Source: Vibrio sp. J1-1
GTDB lineage: Bacteria; Pseudomonadota; Gammaproteobacteria; Enterobacterales; Vibrionaceae
Length of the DNA: 64,000 nucleotides
Assembly: GCF_021728395.1 (NCBI RefSeq)
Contig: NZ_JAKKCM010000013.1
Location: forward strand, 1 to 64,000
Direction of reading: 5' to 3'
The notes beneath the pieces were generated by a model. The model made no database searches. It was not told where the DNA came from and was given only the letters and a program-made list of their open reading frames with translations. Numbering within the stretch: the stretch's first letter is position 1; each line of letters begins with the position of its first letter. This document shows positions 38,998 through 49,483 of this stretch, one piece after another. The position numbers and the translations under genes are program-made.

Positions 38998-39012
38998 TTT
39001 ACGAATCTTTAC
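38998..39012 (-). promoter_or_regulatory. CpxR box between cpxR and cpxP
   Basis: On the minus strand GTAAAGATTCGTAAA is an exact match to the CpxR consensus GTAAA-N5-GTAAA. A further TTTAC half-site lies at 39029-39033. It is 98 bases before cpxP and 79 bases from the cpxR start, so it can serve both genes. Confidence 0.85.
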
Positions 39013-39110
39013 GCTCCCTATACGTCACTTTACCTAGCGCATCCTATTCTATACTCAAGCGCTGGGAGAACAGCCCAGAAGAATCAATCAGATGTATGAG
39101 GAATCCCATT

Positions 39111-39623
39111 ATGAAATCTGCAAAAAAAATGGTGTTAGCTGCTGTTGTTCTACCACTTACCCTTGGTGCTGCTGGTGCCTTTGCCTATGGTGGTAAAGAC
39201 CAGCAAAAAGGTCCTCGTGATGAATGTGGCCCGGGAATGGATCGAGGTATCATGCGTCAGATGAACCTGACAGATGCACAAAAAGACCAATTACAATCTT
39301 TTCGCGATGCCAACCGCGCTGAGATGAGAGGCAAAAACTCAGCCGATCGTGATACTCGAAGAGCAGAGCGACAAGCTTACCATGCAAAAATGCAGGCTCT
39401 CGTGCTGGCGGATAACTTTGATGAAGCGCAAGCAACGGCGTTAGCTAAAGAAATGGTAGAAAAACAAACTGAGCGTCGTGTAGAAATGCTGGAGAGAAAA
39501 CACCAGATGTTGAGTGTACTGACTCCTGAGCAAAAAGCAGAGTTTGTGAAGTTGCAAAATGAACGTATGCAACAGTGTGACAACAGAATGCAAAAACGCA
39601 TGATTAAACAAAATAGTAACTAA
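39111..39623 (+). CDS. cpxP: CpxP/Spy-family periplasmic stress protein
   Basis: 170 residues from the ATG at 39111, preceded by GAGG. The signal peptide ends AFA/Y (residue 25). The mature protein is helical and strongly charged. It carries two LTxxQ motifs, LTDAQKDQLQ and LTPEQKAEFV, the hallmark of the CpxP/Spy family. CpxP inhibits CpxA and acts as a periplasmic chaperone-adaptor. The position divergent from cpxRA and the CpxR box support cpxP over spy. It ends in a Met/Lys/Arg/Gln-rich tail. Confidence 0.92.
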   Translation: MKSAKKMVLAAVVLPLTLGAAGAFAYGGKDQQKGPRDECGPGMDRGIMRQMNLTDAQKDQLQSFRDANRAEMRGKNSADRDTRRAERQAYHAKMQALVLADNFDEAQATALAKEMVEKQTERRVEMLERKHQMLSVLTPEQKAEFVKLQNERMQQCDNRMQKRMIKQNSN

Positions 39624-39644
39624 CCGCCACAACGAAATAATCTG

Positions 39645-39672
39645 AAGAGGCTGCCAATGGTCGCCTCTTTTT
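39645..39672 (+). terminator. Intrinsic terminator of cpxP
   Basis: AAGAGGC/GCCTCTT with an 11-base loop, followed by TTTTTGATC. Confidence 0.82.
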
Positions 39673-39746
39673 GATCTGGCTATTTCATACTCATTCAATA
39701 ATTATCAAGGTATACTCTGGATATGGTTTGAGTTAACTCTTTGATT

Positions 39747-40655
39747 ATGAAACATCAATATTCACGTTTAGTAACGACTGCCGCATGGACTGCGACAATC
39801 ACGGCAACGCTTCTATTATTGGTTAAGGTCGTCACTTGGTGGGTGACGGGATCGGTCAGCTTATTGGCCTCTCTTATTGACTCTATGTTGGACATCGCTG
39901 CATCAGTGGTGAATTTAGTTGTGATCCGTTATGCCTTGCAGCCTGCCGACAGGGAACATACTTTCGGTCACGGTAAGGCAGAGTCATTAGCTGCCCTAGC
40001 GCAAGCGATGTTTATTTCCGGCTCTGCAGTATTTTTGATCCTCAACGGGGTTGATCGTTTCTTCCGTCCTCATGCTTTGCATGCTCCCGAGCTGGGGGTT
40101 TATGTCTCGTTGTTTGCTATCGTAGTCACGCTTGGTTTGGTGACGTTTCAGAAACATGTTGTGCGGGTGACAGGCAGCCAAGCGATTGCCGCCGATTCTC
40201 TTCACTATCAAACTGACCTTTATATGAATGCGGCCATTATGGTTGCGCTCGGGTTAAGTTATTTTGGCGTCACACAAGCGGATGCAGTGTTTGCGATTGG
40301 TATTGGGTTGTTCATTCTTTACAGTGCTTTCAAAATGGTGAATGAAGCGACTCAAACCTTATTGGACAGAAAGCTGCCTGATACAGAGTTAGAGGAAATC
40401 CGCACTCAGTGCTTGAGCGTTAAAGGGGTGAGGGGCGTTCATCAGTTGCGAACACGGATGTCCGGTCCGACGCGTTTTATTCAGTTGCATCTAGAGTTAG
40501 ATGATGACTTACGTTTAATTGAAGCCCACTATATCGCTGATAAAGTAGAAGAAAATCTATTGTCTGCCTTTCCTGAAGCGGATGTCTTGATCCACCAAGA
40601 TCCGATATCTGTGATTTATGGACCAGAGAAAGAGCAGAAAGAGCAAGATTGGTAG
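39747..40655 (+). CDS. fieF: Cation-efflux pump FieF
   Basis: 302 residues from the ATG at 39747, cation diffusion facilitator family. Six membrane segments. Metal-site motifs match those of the E. coli zinc/iron exporter: LLASLIDSMLDIAASVVNL (the two aspartates on helix 2), REHTFGHGKAESLAALAQ and ADSLHYQTDLYMNAAIM (helix 5). The cytoplasmic domain ends FPEADVLIHQDP with the binding histidine. It exports Zn2+ or Fe2+ against the proton gradient. It follows cpxP as in enterobacteria (cpxP-fieF-pfkA). Confidence 0.95.
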   Translation: MKHQYSRLVTTAAWTATITATLLLLVKVVTWWVTGSVSLLASLIDSMLDIAASVVNLVVIRYALQPADREHTFGHGKAESLAALAQAMFISGSAVFLILNGVDRFFRPHALHAPELGVYVSLFAIVVTLGLVTFQKHVVRVTGSQAIAADSLHYQTDLYMNAAIMVALGLSYFGVTQADAVFAIGIGLFILYSAFKMVNEATQTLLDRKLPDTELEEIRTQCLSVKGVRGVHQLRTRMSGPTRFIQLHLELDDDLRLIEAHYIADKVEENLLSAFPEADVLIHQDPISVIYGPEKEQKEQDW

Positions 40656-40781
40656 AGCTCGAAAAATACAAAAGCGTCTGACGACAAATAGGCGCTTATT
40701 GTCTATCTTTCCATCAATACGCTTAAAGAATCCTGATACTGATGTGAATCAACGAAGTTGCTTAGAGAAGCTGTAATACTC

Positions 40782-40847
40782 TTACATAAGTAGAAAAGTT
40801 ACATAAAAATGTGTGTTTTCATTGGTAATCCGGTATAGGAAATGTAA
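40782..40847. promoter_or_regulatory. Repeated TTACAT elements upstream of pfkA
   Basis: TTACATAA occurs at 40782-40789 and 40799-40806 (period 17), and the inverted ATGTAA at 40842-40847, all within the 285-base fieF-pfkA gap. A TGAATC at 40745-40750 resembles a Cra half-site. The repeats could be an operator for pfkA. No regulator can be named. Confidence 0.35.
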
Positions 40848-40940
40848 CATAACGCACAGTTCTGGATTATGCAGGTTGCTTGGTGACAAGGGGCCTAGAA
40901 GAAAATTAAATAAATTGATTGCCAAAGATCGAGGGTGAGC

Positions 40941-41903
40941 ATGATTAAGAAGATCGGTGTTTTAACAAGTGGCGGTGACGCACCTGGTATGAACGCTGCA
41001 GTACGCGGCGTGGTACGCACAGCACTTTCTGAGGGATTAGAAGTGTTTGGTGTGTACGATGGCTACCTAGGTCTTTATGAAGGCCGCATCGAGAAGCTAG
41101 ATCGTTCTAGTGTTTCTGATGTTATTAATAAAGGTGGTACGTTCCTGGGTTCTGCACGTTTCCCTGAGTTCAAGGAAGTGGCAGTACGCGAAAAAGCTAT
41201 TGAGAACCTGAAGAAACACGGTATCGACGCACTGGTAGTGATTGGTGGTGACGGTTCTTACATGGGTGCAAAAAAACTGACTGAAATGGGTTACCCATGT
41301 ATCGGTCTACCTGGCACAATCGATAACGACATTGCGGGTACGGATTACACTATTGGTTACCTAACTGCACTAAACACTGTTATTGATGCAATCGACCGTC
41401 TGCGTGACACTTCTTCATCTCACCAACGTATTTCAATTGTAGAAATCATGGGCCGTCACTGTGGTGACCTGACTCTGATGTCTGCTATTGCTGGTGGTTG
41501 TGAATACATCATCACACCAGAAACGGGTCTTGATAAAGAGAAGCTAATCAGCAATATCCAAGACGGTATTGCAAAAGGTAAGAAACACGCAATCATTGCA
41601 CTTACTGAGCTGATGATGGATGCAAACGAACTTGCACGTGATATCGAAACAGCAACGGGCCGTGAAACTCGTGCTACAGTGCTGGGTCACATCCAACGTG
41701 GTGGTCGTCCTACTGCATTTGACCGTGTTCTTGCTTCTCGTATGGGTAACTACGCGGTTCACCTTCTAATGGAAGGTCATGGTGGTCGTTGTGTTGGTAT
41801 CCAAAAAGAAGAGCTTGTACATCACGACATCATTGATGCGATTGAAAACATGAAGCGTCCAGTACGTAATGACCTGTACAAGGTTGCAGAAGAGCTGTTC
41901 TAA
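40941..41903 (+). CDS. pfkA: 6-phosphofructokinase
   Basis: 320 residues from the ATG at 40941, with GAGGGTGA upstream. It phosphorylates fructose 6-phosphate, the committed glycolytic step. Motifs are the ATP loop [19 protein letters not shown], the substrate site [17 protein letters not shown] with the catalytic aspartate, MGRHCGDL, and [12 protein letters not shown]. It is the allosteric bacterial type I enzyme. It follows fieF as in E. coli. Confidence 0.98.
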   Translation: MIKKIGVLTSGGDAPGMNAAVRGVVRTALSEGLEVFGVYDGYLGLYEGRIEKLDRSSVSDVINKGGTFLGSARFPEFKEVAVREKAIENLKKHGIDALVVIGGDGSYMGAKKLTEMGYPCIGLPGTIDNDIAGTDYTIGYLTALNTVIDAIDRLRDTSSSHQRISIVEIMGRHCGDLTLMSAIAGGCEYIITPETGLDKEKLISNIQDGIAKGKKHAIIALTELMMDANELARDIETATGRETRATVLGHIQRGGRPTAFDRVLASRMGNYAVHLLMEGHGGRCVGIQKEELVHHDIIDAIENMKRPVRNDLYKVAEELF

Positions 41904-41928
41904 GTAGAGCTGCTCTAAGCATGAATAA

Positions 41929-41957
41929 AAAAACCGCGTTGATACGCGGTTTTTTTG
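41929..41957 (+). terminator. Intrinsic terminator of pfkA
   Basis: AAACCGCG/CGCGGTTT with a short loop, then seven T residues. It may also serve the convergent MATE gene. Confidence 0.93.
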
Positions 41958-41999
41958 TAAGTGTCTTTCTGCGCTTACTCGGCTAAATAGCAATTGTGT

Positions 42000-43385
42000 T
42001 CATGAAGAGGAGGTGCCGTATTCAGGCAGCATTAACTTTCGCTCGCGAAGCGCAAACATATAACCAAGCAACCCACCTAATATATTTCCTACGGCAATAC
42101 CGATAAACAGCCCTTCCACATCGTACAGATAGCTGCCGAACCAAGCCGCTGGCAAGGTGAATACGAATAAGCGCATGAAGCTCCATTTGAAAGCAAGTAA
42201 GGGTTTATGCATCGCATTTAGTCCGCTCACCAAGATCATCACTACCCCCTGAAAACCGTAGCTGAATGGCACAACTAGCAGGTAATGCCACAGTATATTT
42301 TTAACGTTCTCTTCTTGCGAGAACAGGGCAGCGAGCGGAATACTCAACGGTACCATCGCCAGAAAAATCAGTCCCTGAAACACCACTGCAAAACGCATAC
42401 TAAGGAACATCCCGGCAAACGCGCGCTGCGGATTATTAGCGCCAAGATTTTGTGCCATGAATGGTGTTAAAGCCGACGTCAGTGACATCAATACCAGAAT
42501 CAGTATCGATTCAATTCGCTGAGCGGCTCCATAAGCGGCAACAGCAGCGGTTCCGTGGCTTGACAGCAGCATCATCAAAATAGCACCAGAAAGAGGATTC
42601 ATTGCTGTAGACAACGCAGCTGGTGTGCCAATTTTTAATGTTTGCTGCCAATCTTGTTTGAGCAGTCTCCACTGTGGTTGAGCGAGTAACTGTTCGCGTT
42701 TTATAAGCAAATAGAAAGAGCCCAACAAAGCCCCCAACCAGCTGAAAGCACTCGCAATAGCAGCGCCTTGTATCCCAAGCTCAGGAAAAGGGCCCAGACC
42801 GAAGATAAGTAGTGGATCCAGCATTCCGTTGATCAAACCCGCAAGCATCATGATTTTAGCAGGTGTTTTGGTATCACCGGTTGCGCGTATCGCACTGTTA
42901 CCAGCCATTGGAATCACCAGTAAAGGAATGGTGAGATACCAAACGTGCATGTATTGTTCGATGAGTGGCAGCAGATCGTCAGTCGCCCCTAGAAAACCAA
43001 ACAGTGGTCGGATAGTTATAAAACCGATTGATGAGGCGATGGCAACTAGCATTACCGCTAACAGTAGGCCATGAGTGGTAAAACGCGCGGCTTGTGTTGA
43101 ATACCCCTGACCAAGTAGTCGACCAATATTGGTCGAGAGACCCATACCGATCCCCATCGTAATGCAGTTGACGGCAAAGGTAACCGGGAAGGTATAGCTG
43201 ATCGCCGCTAATGCTTGCGTTCCGAGTAGAGAGATAAAAAATGTATCGACCAGATTAAACATCAGAATTGCGATCATGCCTATCGTCATCGGTACGGTCA
43301 TCTTCCGCAGAGTTTCGGGAATGGGCGCACTCAACAAACCATGTTTATCTGTTGCTTGGTGTTCCGGCTTGTTATTTTCCAGCAT
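42000..43385 (-). CDS. MATE-family multidrug/sodium antiporter
   Basis: 461 residues with 12 predicted membrane segments in two homologous halves. Family features are TVPMTIGMIAILMFNLVDTF, AISYTFPVTFAVNCITMG, IRATGDTKTPAK in the first half and ALTPFMAQNLGANNPQRA in the second. MATE proteins expel cationic drugs in exchange for Na+ or H+. Substrates here cannot be read from sequence. It is divergent from groES, with its start about 125 bases from the heat-shock promoter. Confidence 0.9.
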   Translation of the reverse strand: MLENNKPEHQATDKHGLLSAPIPETLRKMTVPMTIGMIAILMFNLVDTFFISLLGTQALAAISYTFPVTFAVNCITMGIGMGLSTNIGRLLGQGYSTQAARFTTHGLLLAVMLVAIASSIGFITIRPLFGFLGATDDLLPLIEQYMHVWYLTIPLLVIPMAGNSAIRATGDTKTPAKIMMLAGLINGMLDPLLIFGLGPFPELGIQGAAIASAFSWLGALLGSFYLLIKREQLLAQPQWRLLKQDWQQTLKIGTPAALSTAMNPLSGAILMMLLSSHGTAAVAAYGAAQRIESILILVLMSLTSALTPFMAQNLGANNPQRAFAGMFLSMRFAVVFQGLIFLAMVPLSIPLAALFSQEENVKNILWHYLLVVPFSYGFQGVVMILVSGLNAMHKPLLAFKWSFMRLFVFTLPAAWFGSYLYDVEGLFIGIAVGNILGGLLGYMFALRERKLMLPEYGTSSS

Positions 43386-43509
43386 GTTTAACGTCTATCT
43401 GGTGGAGAAACTGCAAGGATACAAGAAAGCAGGAAGGTGAGCGAGTGCGCATTTCTCACGCAAACCGTTGCGATCTTTTAACTAAGTCACAAAAAAATCA
43501 TGCTCGCCC

Positions 43510-43538
43510 CTTGGGATCGCTCGTTCGACCCCTTATAT
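43510..43538 (+). promoter_or_regulatory. Sigma-32 heat-shock promoter of groESL
   Basis: CTTGGG (43510-43515), a 13-base spacer, then CCCCTTATAT (43529-43538). This agrees with the sigma-32 consensus CTTGAA-N13/14-CCCCATnT and has the same spacing as E. coli groE. Confidence 0.82.
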
Positions 43539-43603
43539 AGTGATCACGTGTCCCAGAAGGGCAATTATCAAATAAACATGGAAATTTTCAGGAGAGACGA
43601 CCA

Positions 43604-43894
43604 ATGAACATTCGTCCATTACACGACCGAGTTATCGTTGAACGTAAAGAAGTTGAATCTAAGTCAGCTGGTGGAATCGTTCTGACTGGTTCCGCTGCGG
43701 AAAAATCAACTCGCGGTGTTGTTCTAGCTGTAGGCAAAGGCCGCATTCTAGAAAACGGCACAGTGCTACCGCTGGACGTTAAAGTTGGTGATACTGTTAT
43801 CTTCGCTGAAGGTTACGGCACTAAAACTGAAAAAATCGACGGTAAAGAAGTACTAGTGATGTCTGAAAACGACATCATGGCAATCGTTGAATAA
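43604..43894 (+). CDS. groES: Co-chaperonin GroES
   Basis: 96 residues. Starts [20 protein letters not shown] and has the mobile loop [18 protein letters not shown], which docks on GroEL. It caps the GroEL ring. AGGAGA lies upstream of the ATG, and groL follows 77 bases later in the same operon. Confidence 0.99.
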   Translation: MNIRPLHDRVIVERKEVESKSAGGIVLTGSAAEKSTRGVVLAVGKGRILENGTVLPLDVKVGDTVIFAEGYGTKTEKIDGKEVLVMSENDIMAIVE

Positions 43895-43911
43895 TAGCAA
43901 TCATTGAGTAA

Positions 43912-45618
<1,707 letters not shown>

Positions 45619-45682
45619 TATGCTGCTTATCTTGTCGCTGTAAGGCCTTATAGCATTAAGATAACTGACCAAACCAAGAAGA

Positions 45683-45710
45683 AGCCGAGGTTTTTACCTC
45701 GGTTTTTTTG
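45683..45710 (+). terminator. Intrinsic terminator of groESL
   Basis: CCGAGG/CCTCGG with a six-base loop, followed by a seven-T run. The rest of 45619-46027 is AT-rich and shows no other gene. Confidence 0.92.
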
Positions 45711-46027
45711 TGCTTGGCGTTTTGAGTATTAATGTTGTCGATGCGTCATAGCGAATCTGGTCGTATTTTAGGAAGTGTGATGGAGTGCGGTTTTAAACGT
45801 TGAATCGCGTTTGTTTATCAAAAGCGTGGCTGAACAAAACATCGACATTGTGAGGGGCTGGTACAAGAAATACTTGCGAAAATAATGAAATATGGTCGTT
45901 GTAGATTTTTTCTATTATAGTCAACTTGTTAAATATGACATGCGAGTAACACTTTTTAGCTCGAATACTAGAAAATGAGAACACATACGCTATGTTGTAA
46001 ATAATGCTTAATATAACGGAGATTAGA

Positions 46028-46591
46028 ATGAAAAAGCTTTTGACGTCTTTGGCAGTGGTAGCCGCTGTTGCATCACCGGTTGCGCTTGCTGACAGTACTC
46101 CTGTGATGTTTTCTACAATCGATCACATTAATGCGCCGTCTCGCTCGGAAGTGGGTGGTGTTCGTCTAGCCGTCCTACACGGTCAGGTTAACGAAGTGAA
46201 AGGGGTGGATTTCTCACTACTTGGTATGTCAGAAACTGAGCGTACAACAGGTATTAACTTTGGTCTGTTCTTCGGTGCGGCGAAAGTAAACCAAGAAATG
46301 AAAGGTGCTTCACTTGGTCTTGTTAACTGGAACCGCGGTCAAACAACAGGTTTAAACCTAGGTGCGGTTAACATTACTAACAACGTAAAAGGCCTTAACT
46401 GGAGTGCGGTAAACTACTCTCAGGGCTATACAATGGCGGATGTTGGTCTGGCAAGTATCTCGAAAAAGTCTAACTTCCAGCTAGGTTTCTTCAACATGAC
46501 AGACCAAATCGACGGTATTCAAATTGGTCTGCTTAACTGTGCGGATAACGGTTTCCTGAAGTGTTTCCCACTGATTAACTTCGCGAAATAA
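46028..46591 (+). CDS. Secreted repeat protein, VC2662-like family
   Basis: 187 residues from the ATG at 46028 with GGAG upstream. The signal peptide ends ALA/D (residue 21). The mature part has an imperfect repeat of about 20 residues built on G-x-N-x-G-x(2)-N: INFGLFFGAAKV, GASLGLVNWNRGQ, GLNLGAVNITNNV, GLNWSAVNYSQGY, IQIGLLNC. This looks like a short beta-helix or beta-barrel surface protein. The location after groEL and the look of the protein match the uncharacterised Vibrio family named after V. cholerae VC2662. Function is unknown. Two cysteines lie near the C-terminus. Confidence 0.82.
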   Translation: MKKLLTSLAVVAAVASPVALADSTPVMFSTIDHINAPSRSEVGGVRLAVLHGQVNEVKGVDFSLLGMSETERTTGINFGLFFGAAKVNQEMKGASLGLVNWNRGQTTGLNLGAVNITNNVKGLNWSAVNYSQGYTMADVGLASISKKSNFQLGFFNMTDQIDGIQIGLLNCADNGFLKCFPLINFAK

Positions 46592-46619
46592 TCTGAATCT
46601 ATAGTAAGAAGATTTAAAC

Positions 46620-46652
46620 AAAAAGACCCCGAACCGATGTTGGGGTCTTTTT
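46620..46652 (+). terminator. Intrinsic terminator between convergent genes
   Basis: AAAAGACCCC/GGGGTCTTTT with an 11-base loop, A-run before and T-run after. It probably serves both the secreted-protein gene and the convergent mgtC-family gene. Confidence 0.9.
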
Positions 46653-46668
46653 ATATTTGCTTTGTTGC

Positions 46669-47163
46669 TTATTTGATTAAGCGAGACGACTTTCTTCGCT
46701 GTATTCGTTGGTGAACACCGCGACGTAGTGATTTGATGTGTTGCTCTGCTTCATCGACGCCCAGTAACACGGTTAAAGTCAGCACCGTGATGACGACAGA
46801 TTGAGATAAGTAACCGAGACCTATCATTAAGCCTAATCCGGCTAATACCCAGATGACAGCCGCAGACGTAACGCCGTGGATTTTGCCATCGAGTGTCATC
46901 ATTACACCTGCACCAAGAAACCCGACACCAGTAATGATTTGGCCCAGTACACGTGCTTGATCAAGCGTGTTAGGCGATAAAGATACCGCCATCGACATAA
47001 AAAGATAGGTGCCTGAAATAATAAGTATTGCAGTGCGAATGCCAACCGGCTTACCACGGGTTTGACGTTCTATGCCAATCATTAACCCATTGATGGCACA
47101 GCAGATCAGGGCAGGCCAACTAAATGGGCCAAGATCGAAAATTTGTTCGAATGTTGTATGCAT
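46669..47163 (-). CDS. MgtC/SapB-family membrane protein
   Basis: 164 residues from the ATG at 47163 with GGAGG 6 bases upstream. Four to five membrane segments. The family signature covers ALICCAINGLMIGIERQTRG, GIRTAILIISGTYLFM, and GQIITGVGFLGAGVMM. A basic C-terminal tail (SLRRGVHQRIQRRKSSRL) follows. It lacks the cytosolic ACT-like domain of Salmonella MgtC. Some members affect Mg2+ homeostasis or the F-ATPase. A role here is not established. Confidence 0.88.
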   Translation of the reverse strand: MHTTFEQIFDLGPFSWPALICCAINGLMIGIERQTRGKPVGIRTAILIISGTYLFMSMAVSLSPNTLDQARVLGQIITGVGFLGAGVMMTLDGKIHGVTSAAVIWVLAGLGLMIGLGYLSQSVVITVLTLTVLLGVDEAEQHIKSLRRGVHQRIQRRKSSRLIK

Positions 47164-47258
47164 CTTGACCTCCAAAGCCGCGGAGTATGCATAGACTTGC
47201 CCCTCAAAGCGAACAAAAATAAACGTTCGTTACGATAAACTAAATTTGGCTTTGTCGC

Positions 47259-48281
47259 TCACTCTAAATGCAAATCCAACGGTGTTTTGCTTGGTCGGCC
47301 ACCAATTTCTCTCGTAAGCTTTGGTACTAAATACCCAGATACACGTGTAACGACTCCACGCATCATCTCCTTAGCCTCTTCATCTGAGACAAAGAAGTGG
47401 GCTGCTCCCTGAACCTTGTCTAGAACATGTAAGTAATAAGGCAAAATACCCGCATCAAATAAGGCTTCGCTCAAGTTGACCTGATCATCCACTGAGTCAT
47501 TGACACCTTTGAGCAGCACACTCTGATTGAGGAGCGTCACGCCAGCTTGTTTGAGTTTGAATAGTTGTGTGGCGAGCTCGGCATTGATTTCGTTCGCATG
47601 GTTGATGTGTGTGACTAAAATAACCTGCAGGCGAGAATCGCGAAGCACTTGGCATAGCTCATCGGTGATTCGCGCTGGGATGACTACAGGTAAGCGGCTA
47701 TGAATACGAAGACGCTTGATGTGCGGAATTTGCGCAATACGCTCTATCAGCCACTGAAGTTCATCATCTTTCGCCATTAGCGGGTCGCCGCCAGACAAAA
47801 TGACTTCGTTCAGCTCTGGTTTTTGAGCCATGTAATCCAAAGATTGAGCCCAAGCTTGTTTGCCGCTCTTGTTATCCTGATATGGGAAATGTCGGCGGAA
47901 GCAGTAGCGACAATTCACCGCGCATCCTCCTTTAACAATCATCAGCGCACGATTACGATATTTGTGCAGCAAGCCGGGAATCTCGTTGTCTTGCTCTTCA
48001 AGTGGATCGCTGGAGTAGCCTTCATGTACTTCAAACTCTTCACTTAACGGTAAAACCTGACGTAAAAGAGGGTCTTTGGGATTGCCTTTTTCCATCCTAT
48101 CGACAAAACTTTGCGGTACACGCTGTGCAAACAGCTTGCGTGCAGCAAACCCGTCTTGCCACGGTGAGGGATCTATTTCCAGTTTTTCGAGCAATTTTGC
48201 AGGATCAGAGATCCCATTCGCCAACTGTTTGAGCCAGTTTTGCTCAACAGAATCGACTTTTCGGGTTATTATGTGCGGCAT
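47259..48281 (-). CDS. epmB: EF-P beta-lysylation enzyme EpmB
   Basis: 340 residues, radical-SAM lysine 2,3-aminomutase family. The [4Fe-4S] motif is MIVKGGCAVNCRYCFRRHFP (CxxxCxxC). ILSGGDPLMAKDD, RIHSRLPVVIPARI and the PLP-binding region near VLLKGVND follow. It makes (R)-beta-lysine, which EpmA attaches to EF-P. It is divergent from efp with a 32-base gap, so the promoters must overlap the coding starts. With epmA and efp the pathway is all in this window. Confidence 0.95.
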   Translation of the reverse strand: MPHIITRKVDSVEQNWLKQLANGISDPAKLLEKLEIDPSPWQDGFAARKLFAQRVPQSFVDRMEKGNPKDPLLRQVLPLSEEFEVHEGYSSDPLEEQDNEIPGLLHKYRNRALMIVKGGCAVNCRYCFRRHFPYQDNKSGKQAWAQSLDYMAQKPELNEVILSGGDPLMAKDDELQWLIERIAQIPHIKRLRIHSRLPVVIPARITDELCQVLRDSRLQVILVTHINHANEINAELATQLFKLKQAGVTLLNQSVLLKGVNDSVDDQVNLSEALFDAGILPYYLHVLDKVQGAAHFFVSDEEAKEMMRGVVTRVSGYLVPKLTREIGGRPSKTPLDLHLE

Positions 48282-48313
48282 TGAATTTAGCTCTAAGAAT
48301 GTAAGAGGAAAAA

Positions 48314-48880
48314 ATGGCTACAGTTAGCACCAATGAATTTAAAGGCGGTCTTAAGTTAATGCTTGATAACGAGCCTTGCGTAATCCTGGAAAACGAATAC
48401 GTTAAACCAGGTAAAGGCCAAGCGTTCAACCGCGTGAAAATTCGTAAACTTCTTTCTGGTAAAGTGCTAGAGAAAACATTCAAGTCTGGTGACACTTGTG
48501 AAGTGGCAGACGTAATGGATATCGACCTAGATTATCTATATTCAGACGGCGAATTCTACCACTTTATGAACAATGAAACGTTCGAACAGATCGCCGCAGA
48601 TGCAAAAGCAGTTGGCGAGAACGCTAAATGGTTGGTAGAAAACAACACTTGTATGATCACTCTGTGGAACGGTAACCCAATCTCAGTAACTCCACCAAAC
48701 TTCGTTGAACTAGAAGTTACTGACACCGATCCTGGTCTGAAAGGTGATACTCAAGGTACTGGTGGTAAACCAGCTACGCTATCTACTGGCGCTGTTGTAC
48801 GTGTTCCACTATTCATCGCAATCGGCGAAGTGATCAAAGTTGACACTCGTACTGGTGAATACGTAGGCCGTGTGAAGTAA
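48314..48880 (+). CDS. efp: Translation elongation factor P
   Basis: 188 residues in three OB-like domains. The modified lysine is K34 in [14 protein letters not shown], the E. coli-type loop that receives beta-lysine. [20 protein letters not shown] and [11 protein letters not shown] at the C-terminus are family signatures. It relieves ribosome stalling at polyproline. AGAGG lies upstream. Confidence 0.99.
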   Translation: MATVSTNEFKGGLKLMLDNEPCVILENEYVKPGKGQAFNRVKIRKLLSGKVLEKTFKSGDTCEVADVMDIDLDYLYSDGEFYHFMNNETFEQIAADAKAVGENAKWLVENNTCMITLWNGNPISVTPPNFVELEVTDTDPGLKGDTQGTGGKPATLSTGAVVRVPLFIAIGEVIKVDTRTGEYVGRVK

Positions 48881-48901
48881 TTCATCTAAACGTATCTAGT
48901 A

Positions 48902-48926
48902 AAAAGGTCGCTTCGGCGGCCTTTTT
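48902..48926 (+). terminator. Intrinsic terminator of efp
   Basis: AAGGTCGC/GCGGCCTT around TTCG, followed by TTTTTT. Confidence 0.9.
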
Positions 48927-48993
48927 TATTGCCTGTAATTTATCGGCTTGTAGGGCGATAGAAATAATGGAGGGTACAGCTCTATTAGTAAAT

Positions 48994-49046
48994 AGATCAT
49001 AGGTGACCCAAAGCTTAAAAAGCAAAAAGATCATGGGTGTCCAAAA
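48994..49046. repeat. Imperfect 34-base tandem repeat between efp and frdD
   Basis: AGATCATAGGTGACCCAAA (48994-49012) recurs as AGATCATGGGTGTCCAAAA (49028-49046), with three mismatches and a period of 34. No reading frame or RNA is apparent. Confidence 0.55.
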
Positions 49047-49050
49047 ACAA

Positions 49051-49077
49051 AAAAAGCTGGCGTAAAGCCAGCTTTTT
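49051..49077 (-). terminator. Intrinsic terminator of frdABCD
   Basis: AAAAGCTGGC/GCCAGCTTTT with a five-base loop. On the minus strand it runs into TTTTTTTG. It lies 17 bases past the frdD stop. Confidence 0.93.
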
Positions 49078-49094
49078 ATATCTATAACAGTGCT

Positions 49095-49472
49095 TTAAAT
49101 CATGAAGATAAAGATGACTGATAGTGCACTGATAAGGCCAGCGAACGCATAGCATGCGACTTTGCCCACCACTCCAGTATGGAACTTAAGGTCGTGCATA
49201 CCGTGGTGAACACGGTGCATTGCATGCCACATTGGCAGGGCCAGTGTGCCGATGATAAACAGTGCACCAATGATGCTGGTCGCGAACTCAGATACTCGCT
49301 CGTAACTCATTGCTTCTGCATCAATCACGCCGAGTGGTACAAGGATACCCAACACAAGTACGGTGATTGGTGTGATCATCGCAAACCAAGTACCGCCAGC
49401 ACCAAACAGGCCCCACCAGATTGGCTCATCTGAACGTTTTGGCGCTGTGTTTACACTATAATTTGGTTTCAT
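49095..49472 (-). CDS. frdD: Fumarate reductase subunit D
   Basis: 125 residues, three membrane helices. With FrdC it anchors FrdAB to the inner membrane and forms the menaquinol site. Recognised by [20 protein letters not shown] and [20 protein letters not shown], as in E. coli FrdD, and by its place as the last gene of the operon. Confidence 0.95.
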   Translation of the reverse strand: MKPNYSVNTAPKRSDEPIWWGLFGAGGTWFAMITPITVLVLGILVPLGVIDAEAMSYERVSEFATSIIGALFIIGTLALPMWHAMHRVHHGMHDLKFHTGVVGKVACYAFAGLISALSVIFIFMI

Positions 49473-49483
49473 TGTTCAGCTCC

